Below are positions 52,552 to 60,697 of a DNA stretch of 64,000 nt, piece by piece; within the stretch, counting starts at the first letter, position 1, and each line of letters opens with the position of its first letter. The stretch spans positions 56,128 to 120,127 of the forward strand of contig JAEWAX010000004.1 of NCBI GenBank assembly GCA_023391425.1, read 5' to 3'. This DNA is from Bacillota bacterium. GTDB taxonomy: Bacteria > Bacillota > Clostridia > Acetivibrionales > DSM-1351. The notes beneath the pieces are model-generated. The model searched no databases. It worked only from the letters and a program-made list of their open reading frames with translations, and was not told the DNA's origin. A program made the position numbers and the translations under genes.

Positions 52552-53328
52552 ATGAAGAAACTTATTCCAGATGAAAAAAATTGGAAAAACAAACTGTCAA
52601 AATTCTTTAATAATAAAGGATTTTATGTAATTCTAGCAGTTTGTATATTAATTGTGGCAGCCACTGCAATATATGTAACGACACAAAACATGAATTCTCC
52701 TGATACCAGTATGAATGATGAAAAGATTATTCCTGGTGAAGCAAATGTAGATCAGGGTGATCAAGCAAAAGCCGTTACTGGAACTGTTGGTAAAACTGAG
52801 GCAGCAAACCAATCAACAGCTGTAAATACACCTGCGAAAGAGACGGTAACTAAGCCTAAGACTACAACTACCACAGCTGTTATCAAATTTAACCGACCTG
52901 TTGATGGAACTATAATGAAGGACTATACCAGAGATGTAAATACTTTCTATGAATCAAAGACTTTAGGAGACATAAGAGCTCATAATGGAATTGATTATAA
53001 AGTAGACAAGCTTACAAAGGTAAGAGCGGTTGCAGATGGAACAGTTTGCCTAGTAGAGAATAATGCGAATGGTATAACTGTTGAGATATCACATGGTAGC
53101 AATGGTTTAAAAACCTTGTATGCTGGTCTTTCAAAACAGGGACTTGAAAACATAAGCTTTGGTCTTAAGGTCAAAGCAAATGAAATTATTGGACTTGTAG
53201 GAGATCCTATTCAAAGTGAATGCGAAGATGGTGCACATCTACATTTCGAAGTTTTAAAAAATGGTAAGTCAGTTGACCCAGCACCATACTTAAAAGCATC
53301 TTCGGCTACGACGCAACAGGCCAAATAA
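52552..53328 (+). CDS. SpoIIQ-like M23/LytM-domain protein with intact zinc motifs
   Basis: 258 residues. Transmembrane helix at about 24-44, a Thr/Lys-rich linker, then an M23 (LytM) domain at about 112-245. The metal ligands appear complete: HNGID (His144, Asp148) and HLH (His229, His231), with His181 between. Bacillus SpoIIQ lost zinc-binding residues, whereas clostridial SpoIIQ keeps them, so this one may be a working endopeptidase. It sits just after spoIID, where SpoIIQ is expected to form the engulfment channel with SpoIIIAH. GGAGGTGG lies 10 nt before ATG 52552. Confidence 0.85.
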   Translation: MKKLIPDEKNWKNKLSKFFNNKGFYVILAVCILIVAATAIYVTTQNMNSPDTSMNDEKIIPGEANVDQGDQAKAVTGTVGKTEAANQSTAVNTPAKETVTKPKTTTTTAVIKFNRPVDGTIMKDYTRDVNTFYESKTLGDIRAHNGIDYKVDKLTKVRAVADGTVCLVENNANGITVEISHGSNGLKTLYAGLSKQGLENISFGLKVKANEIIGLVGDPIQSECEDGAHLHFEVLKNGKSVDPAPYLKASSATTQQAK

Positions 53329-53389
53329 TTAATATTAGGGTTGTTTCCCTATTAAATTTAAGAACAATGGCAATAGATTTAAATAGCGA

Positions 53390-53426
53390 AAGAGTGTCGC
53401 AAAACTACAGGGCGGCACTCTTTTTT
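53390..53426 (+). terminator. Terminator after the spoIIQ-like gene
   Basis: AAGAGTGTCGC (53390-53400) pairs with GCGGCACTCTT (53412-53422) with one G-T pair, followed by TTTT. It closes the ywmB-murA-spoIID-spoIIQ group. Confidence 0.85.
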
Positions 53427-53454
53427 AACTTATTTAACTACCAGAGTGTTTAGC

Positions 53455-53484
53455 TTACTAAATACTTTGGTATTCTTGTATAAT
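53455..53484 (+). promoter_or_regulatory. Possible sigma-A promoter of ddl
   Basis: A perfect TATAAT at 53479-53484; the -35 is poor (TTACTA at 53455-53460, 18-nt spacer). About 130 nt before ddl and just after a terminator. Confidence 0.35.
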
Positions 53485-53615
53485 TGGTACTTAAATAGTA
53501 AAATGTTAAATATAATCTAAGGGATTATAAAATAATAAATCATATTCCTTGAAAAGCCTGCTTTATTATTTTATTTTTCCTAAATAAAATTTAAAAAGCA
53601 CGGGGGTTTAAAGAT

Positions 53616-54782
53616 ATGTCAAAGAAAAGGGTTGCAGTAATATTCGGCGGACAATCTTCTGAGCATGAGGTATCTAGGGTATCAGCTCAGTCTGTAATAG
53701 AGAATATAGATAAGCAGAAGTACGATATTGTTATGATTGGAATAACAAAGGATGGTAAGTGGCTTACATATGATGGGCCGACAGAAAAAATAGGTAGTGG
53801 AGAATGGCAGGCGATAGCTCAAAAACAACTTCTTAATCAGAGTTCTGAAAGACAGAATCTCTCACAGCAAAAAAATGGGACTCAGACTTTCTCTTCATCA
53901 ACACAAATTGCAACTAATAACACAGCAAGAAGCATATTTGATGAAAATACAAATGCTCCAATAGATGTTGTATTCCCAGTGCTACACGGCTGTAATGGAG
54001 AGGATGGTACCATACAGGGACTCTTTGAACTGGCTGGAATTCCATATGTGGGCTGTGGAGTGCTAGGCTCATCATTGGGAATGGATAAAGCATATACAAA
54101 AATAATATTTGAAAAGGAAGGACTTCCTCAAGGAGACTACCTTGTATTTAGCAGAAAGCAGGTTTACTATCAAAATGAGAATGTAATCAAAGAAATAGAA
54201 GGTAAACTTACTTATCCTTGCTTTGTCAAACCATCAAATGCAGGTTCTTCTGTTGGAGTAAACAAAGCTTCAAATAGAACTGAACTCATAAAAGCATTAG
54301 ATATCGCAGCTAAGAATGATAGAAGAATTCTTGTGGAAGAATTCATTAACGGTAGAGAAATTGAGTGTGCTGTATTGGGAAATGATAATCCAATAGCATC
54401 AACAGTTGGAGAGGTTGTACCTTGTAATGATTTTTATGATTATGAAGCAAAATATCAGGTGGGAGATAGTTCGAAAGTAGTGATACCGGCAGAAAATCTG
54501 TCAGCTGAAACTGTAGATAAAATTAGGGAGTATGCAGTCAGAGCATTCAAATGCCTTGATTGTGCTGGACTTTCTAGAGTAGACTTCTTTGTCCATAAGG
54601 TAACTGGTGAGATATATATAAATGAAATAAATACTTTGCCAGGCTTCACCAAGATAAGCATGTACCCAAAACTATGGTCAGAAAGTGGCATTCCTTATCC
54701 GGAGCTTATTGATAAGTTGATAGAATTAGCTTTTGAAAGATTTGAGGATAGTAAGAGAGAATATACTAATTCGATTGAATAG
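53616..54782 (+). CDS. ddl: D-alanine--D-alanine ligase
   Basis: Joins two D-Ala for peptidoglycan precursors; cytoplasmic ATP-grasp enzyme, 388 residues. Motifs: FGGQSSEHEVSR at the N-terminus, VLHGCNGEDGTIQG, GSSLGMDK, the loop region YDYEAKYQ, and the Mg/ATP site ISRVDFF-like (LSRVDFFVH) with YINEINTLPGFT. Residues about 65-110 form a Ser/Gln/Thr-rich insertion before VVFPVLHG, which explains the length above about 360. The Tyr in EAKYQ suggests ordinary D-Ala-D-Ala, not lactate, specificity. ATG 53616 follows CGGGGG. Confidence 0.94.
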   Translation: MSKKRVAVIFGGQSSEHEVSRVSAQSVIENIDKQKYDIVMIGITKDGKWLTYDGPTEKIGSGEWQAIAQKQLLNQSSERQNLSQQKNGTQTFSSSTQIATNNTARSIFDENTNAPIDVVFPVLHGCNGEDGTIQGLFELAGIPYVGCGVLGSSLGMDKAYTKIIFEKEGLPQGDYLVFSRKQVYYQNENVIKEIEGKLTYPCFVKPSNAGSSVGVNKASNRTELIKALDIAAKNDRRILVEEFINGREIECAVLGNDNPIASTVGEVVPCNDFYDYEAKYQVGDSSKVVIPAENLSAETVDKIREYAVRAFKCLDCAGLSRVDFFVHKVTGEIYINEINTLPGFTKISMYPKLWSESGIPYPELIDKLIELAFERFEDSKREYTNSIE

Positions 54783-54931
54783 ATAGAATTGCAGTTTCCT
54801 CATCAAATCTAAAATATTAGGTTTTAAAAATTTGCTTAAAATGGTATTATAGTATTTATTCACGTTAAAAAATCGGATAAATAAAACTAGTGTAATAATT
54901 GTAAACAAGTAGATTCTGAGGAGGAACCCGA

Positions 54932-55399
54932 ATGAGTAAAAATGTGATAATTAATGTAAAGGGTATTCAAACTGATAATGACAACGATTCAAATACTCTT
55001 GAACTTATCACAGAAGGAAAGTATTATCAAAAAGGAAGTAATTACTACATCACTTATAAAGAGAGTGAAGTAACCGGGATGGTAGGAACTACTACCACTT
55101 TAAAGGTGGGAGAAGGTGTAGTTACATTAATGAGATTTGGAAAGGTAAACTCTCAGTTTGTTTTCCAAAAGGGACAAAAACATATATCTTCTTATGAAAC
55201 TGAGTATGGCAACTTTACTATAGGCGTTTATGCCAATAATGTAGATATAGATATTAATGATACAGGTGGAGAGATACGTGTTGGTTATCAGATTGAAATC
55301 GATAATCAAAGCACAGGAAGAAATGATTTTTATATGCATATAAGAGAGGCAGGATCGGTAAATGAAAAACATAACAGAGATAATACGCCAGCAAATTAA
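54932..55399 (+). CDS. ywiB: DUF1934 (YwiB-like) protein
   Basis: 155 residues, no signal. A beta-barrel-like protein of the DUF1934 family (VKGIQTDNDNDSNTLELITEGKYYQKGSNYYITYKESE is the typical opening, then GNFTIGVYANNVDI). Function unknown. It overlaps argS by 38 nt in another frame, and the same ywiB-argS pair occurs in Bacillus, which supports both genes. ATG 54932 has GAGGAGG upstream. Confidence 0.82.
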   Translation: MSKNVIINVKGIQTDNDNDSNTLELITEGKYYQKGSNYYITYKESEVTGMVGTTTTLKVGEGVVTLMRFGKVNSQFVFQKGQKHISSYETEYGNFTIGVYANNVDIDINDTGGEIRVGYQIEIDNQSTGRNDFYMHIREAGSVNEKHNRDNTPAN

Positions 55400-57056
55400 A
55401 GGTGCTGTGCTATGCTCGATTCACAAGTCAACTGAAAATGGAGAATTACCTTTATTAGATATCAATGATATTTTGATTGAGACTCCTAGAGAAAAGGGGC
55501 ATGGCGACTTTTCAACCAATGTGGCAATGCAAATTACTAAAATTGCTAAAAAAGCACCTAGACAGATAGCTGAAATAATTATCAAAAATATTGATGTAAA
55601 GGATACGTACATCGAAAAAGTAAATTGTGCAGGACCAGGTTTTATTAACTTCACATTAGATACCAGATACTTGTACGATACGATAGGAATTATAAAGGAA
55701 GAAAATGAGCATTATGGTCATGTGAATGTTGGAAATGGCAAAAAAGTAATGGTGGAGTTTGTTAGCGCAAACCCTACAGGACCTTTGCATATGGGTAATG
55801 CCCGTGGGGGAGCTCTTGGTGATTTAATAGCAAGTGTACTCTCTGCTGCCGGCTATGATGTAACTAAGGAATTCTATATTAATGATGCTGGAAATCAAAT
55901 AGAAAAGTTCGGTAAATCTCTTGAGGCAAGATATATACAGTTAATTAAAGGCGCTGATGCGGTTGAATTCCCTGAAGATGGTTATCAAGGCGAAGATATT
56001 ACTGAGCATATGAAGGAATTCATTAAAATACATGGGGATAAATATATAGACGTTGACACAGAGGAAAGAAGAAAAGTATTTGTTGATTATGCACTTCCTA
56101 GAAACTTAACCCAGATTAGGGAAGGCCTTGAGAGCTATGGAGTACATTTTGATGTTTGGTTTTCAGAACAAACCTTGCATAAGAGTAATGAGGTAACTGA
56201 GACAATTCAGCTTTTAAAGGATAAAGACTGCACAGTTGAGCATGATGGGGCTTTGTGGCTAAAAGGCTCTGTAATAGGTAGTGACAAGGATGAGGTCTTG
56301 GTTAGAAATAATGGAATACCAACGTATTTTGCTGCAGATATAGCTTATCACAGAAACAAGTTTCAGACGAGAGGCTTTGAATGGGTAATAAACCTTTGGG
56401 GAGCCGATCATCATGGTCATGTGGCAAGAATGAAGGCGGCTATGGCTGCAATTGGAATAAACTCGGACAAGCTTGATGTTGTTCTATTCCAATTGGTTAG
56501 ACTATATAGAAATGGTGAGATTGCCAGAATGTCAAAGAGGACTGGTAAATCAATCTCGCTAATGGACTTAGTTGACGAAATAGGTAGAGATGCAGTAAGG
56601 TTTTTCTTTAATAACAAAGCATCTGGAAGCCATTTGGATTTTGATCTTGATTTGGCGGTTAAACAATCAAATGAAAATCCAGTTTTCTATGTTCAGTATG
56701 CACACGCAAGAATTTGCAGTATGTTGAAATTGTTAGAGGACGAAGGAATACTTGTACCTAATGTAAGTGACACTAAACTTGAACTGCTTAGTTCTAATGA
56801 AGAAATTGAACTTATTAAAAAGCTCTCTGAGTATCCTGATGAAATAAGAATATCAGCAGAAACACTAGAGCCAAGCAGATTGACGAGATATGTATTAGAA
56901 GTGTCGGCGTTATTCCATAGTTTCTATAATGCATGCAGAGTCAGAGGGGAAGAAGAACAGCTGATGAAGGCTAGACTTTTACTTGTTGATTGCACAAGAA
57001 TAGTTATTAGAAATGTATTGGATTTATTAAGCATTAGTGCACCTGAGAGAATGTAA
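55362..57056 (+). CDS. argS: Arginyl-tRNA synthetase
   Basis: Charges tRNA-Arg; class I synthetase of 564 residues. The N-terminal Add1 domain covers about 1-115, the HIGH box appears as PLHMGNARGG, the KMSKS region as ARMSKRTGKSIS, and the anticodon-binding domain at the end includes YVQYAHARI and the DALR-type segment. ATG 55362 lies inside ywiB (38-nt overlap), giving translational coupling. Confidence 0.96.
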   Translation: MKNITEIIRQQIKGAVLCSIHKSTENGELPLLDINDILIETPREKGHGDFSTNVAMQITKIAKKAPRQIAEIIIKNIDVKDTYIEKVNCAGPGFINFTLDTRYLYDTIGIIKEENEHYGHVNVGNGKKVMVEFVSANPTGPLHMGNARGGALGDLIASVLSAAGYDVTKEFYINDAGNQIEKFGKSLEARYIQLIKGADAVEFPEDGYQGEDITEHMKEFIKIHGDKYIDVDTEERRKVFVDYALPRNLTQIREGLESYGVHFDVWFSEQTLHKSNEVTETIQLLKDKDCTVEHDGALWLKGSVIGSDKDEVLVRNNGIPTYFAADIAYHRNKFQTRGFEWVINLWGADHHGHVARMKAAMAAIGINSDKLDVVLFQLVRLYRNGEIARMSKRTGKSISLMDLVDEIGRDAVRFFFNNKASGSHLDFDLDLAVKQSNENPVFYVQYAHARICSMLKLLEDEGILVPNVSDTKLELLSSNEEIELIKKLSEYPDEIRISAETLEPSRLTRYVLEVSALFHSFYNACRVRGEEEQLMKARLLLVDCTRIVIRNVLDLLSISAPERM

Positions 57057-57093
57057 CCGGAGAAAGAGGATTAAGGACACGAGGAGCGGTAAA

Positions 57094-58539
57094 ATGTTTT
57101 TTAGAAAAACTCAGGCTGTAGTAGTAATGGCTATAATTTTTATAGGCTCAACCGGACTGGTGCAAGGTTATGCACCAATAAATGGTGATAAAGCTAGTAT
57201 TGCAGTTTCAAGTAGTAATAGTACAAGCAAGAGCGCCACAAGTATTACCACCAAAAATACCACAAGTACTAACAAAACAAGTAGTACCACCAAAAGTACC
57301 ACTAAAAAAATTGTATTAGACCATAATGAAATAACTATAGTAGCTGGTCAGACAATTCAGCTAAAAGCACAAATAATGTCAGCAGCGAAAGAAGTAACAG
57401 GGAATAGTAAATTAGTTTGGAAATCAAGCAATTCAGCTTCTGTTAAGGTGACCGGACAGGGTAATATTAAGGCTATTAAGCCTAATTCTAAAGCAGTAAT
57501 AACTGTAAGCAGTGCAGATAAAAAATTTACTGCCTCATGCCAAATTACTGTAATGTCTGAACAGGAAGCAATGGGCTGTGTGGCAATTATTAATAATTTG
57601 AAAGTAACAAATCAAGAGTATATAGTATTTTCTAAGTATAACATGAACCAGTTTTTATTAAATAATAACATTAATGTTACTGCTGATAAATATAACTGGA
57701 CAACAAAAATAAATGGTAAAACTGCTAAGGAGCTAGTAAAGAAAAAAATATTAGATGATATCCAAGAATTTAAAATTCAGCTTACAAAAGCTAAGGATAC
57801 AGGGATAAAACTAAACACTAATGATATTAAGAGCATTGATGATAATTTTAATCAGTTTATTAAAATAAACGGTAGTAGAGAAGCTGCCGAAAAGTCAATT
57901 AAAGCCACTTATGGCATTTCATTGTCAGAATATCAGAATTTTTATACTGATCTCGTTCTTACACAGAAATATATTAATTCGGAGTTAAGTAAAGCAACCA
58001 TTTCTGATTCTGAAGTAAAGAAATATTATGATAACCACAGAAATGATTATGCTAAAGTCAATGTATCACATATACTTATATCTACAGTGGGTAGCGACGG
58101 TGAGACTGTAAGCGCTGATAAAAAAGCCGAAGCAAAGAAAAAAGCTGAGGGCCTTTTGGTAAGAGTAAATGCAGGTGAGGATATTAACGCATTGGCAGAG
58201 CAAAATTCAGAGGATCCTGGAGTAAAAGTCAACAAGGGTGAATATACCTTCGGAAAAGGAGAGATGGTAGCACAGTTTGAAGAATGGGCCTTTTCTCATT
58301 CAGTTGGTGATACAGGTATAGTTGAAACTTCGTACGGATACCATGTAATGAAACTCAAAAAGCGAATTGAGACCCCATATGATGATGTTAAGAATAACAT
58401 AAAAGCTATCTTGGTTGAAGCAAAATTTAATTCTGACTTTCAGAAGAAGATGGATAGCTGGAAGAAAGAATCGATGTTTGGGATTATCATAAATGAGAAG
58501 ACTATAGAAAAAAGGGATAAGAGCCTATACCGCATATAG
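57094..58539 (+). CDS. Secreted parvulin-type peptidyl-prolyl isomerase with a BIG2 domain
   Basis: 481 residues. N-terminal membrane or signal segment (about 8-27) without a lipobox Cys, a Ser/Thr/Lys-rich linker, a BIG2 Ig-like domain at about 80-170 (ITIVAGQTIQLKA...GNIKAIKPNSKAVITV), a SurA/PrsA-like helical region, and a PpiC rotamase at about 320-430 (VSHILIST, LAEQNSEDPG, GEYTFGKGEMVAQFEEWAF, YGYHVMKL). It should help fold exported proteins at the membrane-wall interface, as PrsA does, but is tethered by a helix, not lipid. ATG 57094 follows GGAG. The many large secreted proteins nearby are plausible clients (inference). Confidence 0.87.
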   Translation: MFFRKTQAVVVMAIIFIGSTGLVQGYAPINGDKASIAVSSSNSTSKSATSITTKNTTSTNKTSSTTKSTTKKIVLDHNEITIVAGQTIQLKAQIMSAAKEVTGNSKLVWKSSNSASVKVTGQGNIKAIKPNSKAVITVSSADKKFTASCQITVMSEQEAMGCVAIINNLKVTNQEYIVFSKYNMNQFLLNNNINVTADKYNWTTKINGKTAKELVKKKILDDIQEFKIQLTKAKDTGIKLNTNDIKSIDDNFNQFIKINGSREAAEKSIKATYGISLSEYQNFYTDLVLTQKYINSELSKATISDSEVKKYYDNHRNDYAKVNVSHILISTVGSDGETVSADKKAEAKKKAEGLLVRVNAGEDINALAEQNSEDPGVKVNKGEYTFGKGEMVAQFEEWAFSHSVGDTGIVETSYGYHVMKLKKRIETPYDDVKNNIKAILVEAKFNSDFQKKMDSWKKESMFGIIINEKTIEKRDKSLYRI

Positions 58540-58589
58540 GGTGTATTACTAGTTTTAAATACCAATTTAATAAATAACTTTTTACTACT

Positions 58590-58632
58590 AAAAAAAAATA
58601 AGGTGCTGTTGCAACAACACCTTATTTTTTTT
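58590..58632. terminator. Bidirectional terminator between convergent genes
   Basis: AATAAGGTG (58597-58605) pairs with CACCTTATT (58618-58626), flanked by eight A on the left and eight T on the right, so it can serve both the isomerase (plus) and the chemoreceptor (minus). Confidence 0.85.
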
Positions 58633-58664
58633 AATTGTTGAAGTACGTGTGTTGCAATTATTCA

Positions 58665-60359
58665 CTATATTTTGAAATTAGAAACATAGATTTTAAGATT
58701 ATCTGAAGATTCCTTTGAACTATCAGACATCTTTAAGACAGCAGAGCTATTTTGAAGCATTTCAGCAGACTTGGTAGCTATGTTTGAAGTACCTTCTGCG
58801 CACTCGTTTGTTGAAATAGCTACTTCATTTATTGCTTTAAGCATATTACTTATAGAGACTAAAAGTTCTTCAGAAGTAGAGCTGAAATCCATAACCAAAT
58901 TATCAATGTGAGCTGCATCACTGCTATATAGTTCACTTGTTTCAACCTGGTTTGTATAGTCCGTAATAACAGTACTCTCAATAAAGGTTAATATATTTTG
59001 AGAACTTGATACTAGGTTTTCAACAGCATCTAATACATTCTTGGTAACGCCCTGTATTTGGCTAACAGTATTCTTCGAATTCTCGGCCAGTTTCCTTATT
59101 TCGTCAGCAACTACAGCAAAGCCACGGCCGGCTTCTCCAGCCCTAGATGCTTCGATAGCTGCGTTTAATGCTAATAAGTTAGTTTGAGAAGTGATTTCCA
59201 TTATAGCATCAGATAGAAGCTTAATCTGTTCAATAGATTTAGATTGCTCAATAGCCTTTGTCAGTTCAATGTTATTTGTCTTATAAATATCGTATGCATA
59301 GTCTTTTGAAGTCTTAGCATTTGTCTTCAAGGTTAATGCTCTTGTACTAATATCCTTTGCAGCAAATGAGGTTTCTTGTGCTTTCTTAGCAATGTTTTCT
59401 ACGGCTGCTTCTATTTCTATTGATGTTGCATTCATCTCCTGCATAGTTGATGCTGTTTGCTGCATGCCAGCCGATAGTTGCTCGGTAGTTGCAGAGACTT
59501 CTTCGATTTCTGCATTCAAGTCTGAAATGCTTCTGACAGATAACGCCAAAGCGTTATCAATAGCATTTGATTCTTTCATAATAGTCTTAATAATACCCGT
59601 CATAGATTCTTGAAGGACACTTGCAGATCTGGAAATTTGACCTATCTCGCTTGTGGCTTGTTGAGCTTTATTTGATATCTTACCACTAAAGTCACCCTCG
59701 GAAAATTTATTCATGTTATTATTTATTTCTATAATATACTTAGAAATCTTGTTACCAATATAGTAGGCAATTAGAGCACCGATAATCAATGCAAGAATTA
59801 TAATTGCACCTATGGATCCAACAATTTTGAAGATTTGGCTATCAACATTTGTTTTTTCAACACCGGCAAACCACATACCAATTACTTCACCATTATTGTT
59901 TTTCAATGGAATATAATATGTAAAACTGTTTTTTCCATTAACGATAGCTTCTCCGTGATAAGTTTTTCCTTCTTTTAATACAGTATTAATAATTACATCA
60001 GATGCTTTTGTACCAGTAGCACGGCTTCCGTCTTCTTTAAGTACGCTTGTTGACACACGTGTATCGTTCATAAATACTGTGGCTAAATATCCGCTATTCT
60101 TCTTAATTGTATCAACGAGCTCAGTATCATCATTGATTTTATGCTCACCTTTGTATAGTATGTTGTCTTTGATATTCCAGTCTCCAGGGTATCTTTCATC
60201 AAAAAAAGCCAGAGAGAGATTAGCATTTGATGTAATACCACTCTGAACGTTTTGAGTAATGGTTCCTGATACATTAAAGTATACTACAAAAAAAGCAGAA
60301 AGTGCGAAAGTCAGCAAAATAGCTGTGAAAGATAATGCAAGTTTAAATTTAATCTTCAT
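58665..60359 (-). CDS. Methyl-accepting chemotaxis protein
   Basis: 564 residues. TM1 lies at about 7-28, a periplasmic-type single Cache sensor at about 35-175 (FFDERYPGDWNIKDNILYKG ... GEVIGMWFAGVEK), TM2 at about 180-205, HAMP to about 260, then the signalling domain with the hairpin tip EITSQTNLLALNAAIEASRAGEAGRGFAVVADEIR. It binds a small ligand outside and controls CheA. No C-terminal CheR-docking pentapeptide. ATG 60359 has GGGGATG upstream. A sigma-D promoter lies upstream, consistent with chemotaxis control. Confidence 0.94.
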   Translation of the reverse strand: MKIKFKLALSFTAILLTFALSAFFVVYFNVSGTITQNVQSGITSNANLSLAFFDERYPGDWNIKDNILYKGEHKINDDTELVDTIKKNSGYLATVFMNDTRVSTSVLKEDGSRATGTKASDVIINTVLKEGKTYHGEAIVNGKNSFTYYIPLKNNNGEVIGMWFAGVEKTNVDSQIFKIVGSIGAIIILALIIGALIAYYIGNKISKYIIEINNNMNKFSEGDFSGKISNKAQQATSEIGQISRSASVLQESMTGIIKTIMKESNAIDNALALSVRSISDLNAEIEEVSATTEQLSAGMQQTASTMQEMNATSIEIEAAVENIAKKAQETSFAAKDISTRALTLKTNAKTSKDYAYDIYKTNNIELTKAIEQSKSIEQIKLLSDAIMEITSQTNLLALNAAIEASRAGEAGRGFAVVADEIRKLAENSKNTVSQIQGVTKNVLDAVENLVSSSQNILTFIESTVITDYTNQVETSELYSSDAAHIDNLVMDFSSTSEELLVSISNMLKAINEVAISTNECAEGTSNIATKSAEMLQNSSAVLKMSDSSKESSDNLKIYVSNFKI

Positions 60360-60492
60360 AAAATCATCCCCATTATGTTAAATTTCTACAGTTAATATTT
60401 TACCCAAACACATTCCACTGAATCAAAGTTTATGAAATTAATTAGTATGTCGAAGAATGAAGAAAAATGTATAGCGTAGAATGATATTAATA

Positions 60493-60520
60493 ATATCGGA
60501 AAATACATCAAATAAATTTA
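60493..60520 (-). promoter_or_regulatory. Sigma-D (FliA-type) promoter of the chemoreceptor
   Basis: On the minus strand: TAAA (60520-60517), 16-nt spacer, TCCGATAT (60500-60493), one mismatch from the GCCGATAT form seen in Bacillus sigma-D promoters. It starts about 130 nt before the chemoreceptor start. Confidence 0.6.
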
Positions 60521-60624
60521 TGTGAAAAATAAAAAACTAATAATATAATATCGTCGTGATGTTAATGGGATGAAAAAATCTAAAAAATAGAAGGTAATTT
60601 GTGAATATTGTAATGAAACTTTAA

Positions 60625-60652
60625 TAAAAAAATAGTAAAAAAACGCCGATAT
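60625..60652 (+). promoter_or_regulatory. Sigma-D (FliA-type) promoter of the SLH protein
   Basis: TAAA (60625-60628), 16-nt spacer, GCCGATAT (60645-60652), a perfect -10 box. It lies 46 nt before the SLH gene ATG. The 338-nt interval between the divergent genes contains no ORF; its only clear content is these two promoters. Confidence 0.65.
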
Positions 60653-60697
60653 TATAAGCATATAAAAATCATGATATATAAAATAGGGGCCAAATAA

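Noticed and set aside
55362..55399. The ywiB-argS overlap as a sign of a wrong gene call
   Set aside because: Both proteins have complete family features at the overlapping ends, and the same gene pair is adjacent in Bacillus.
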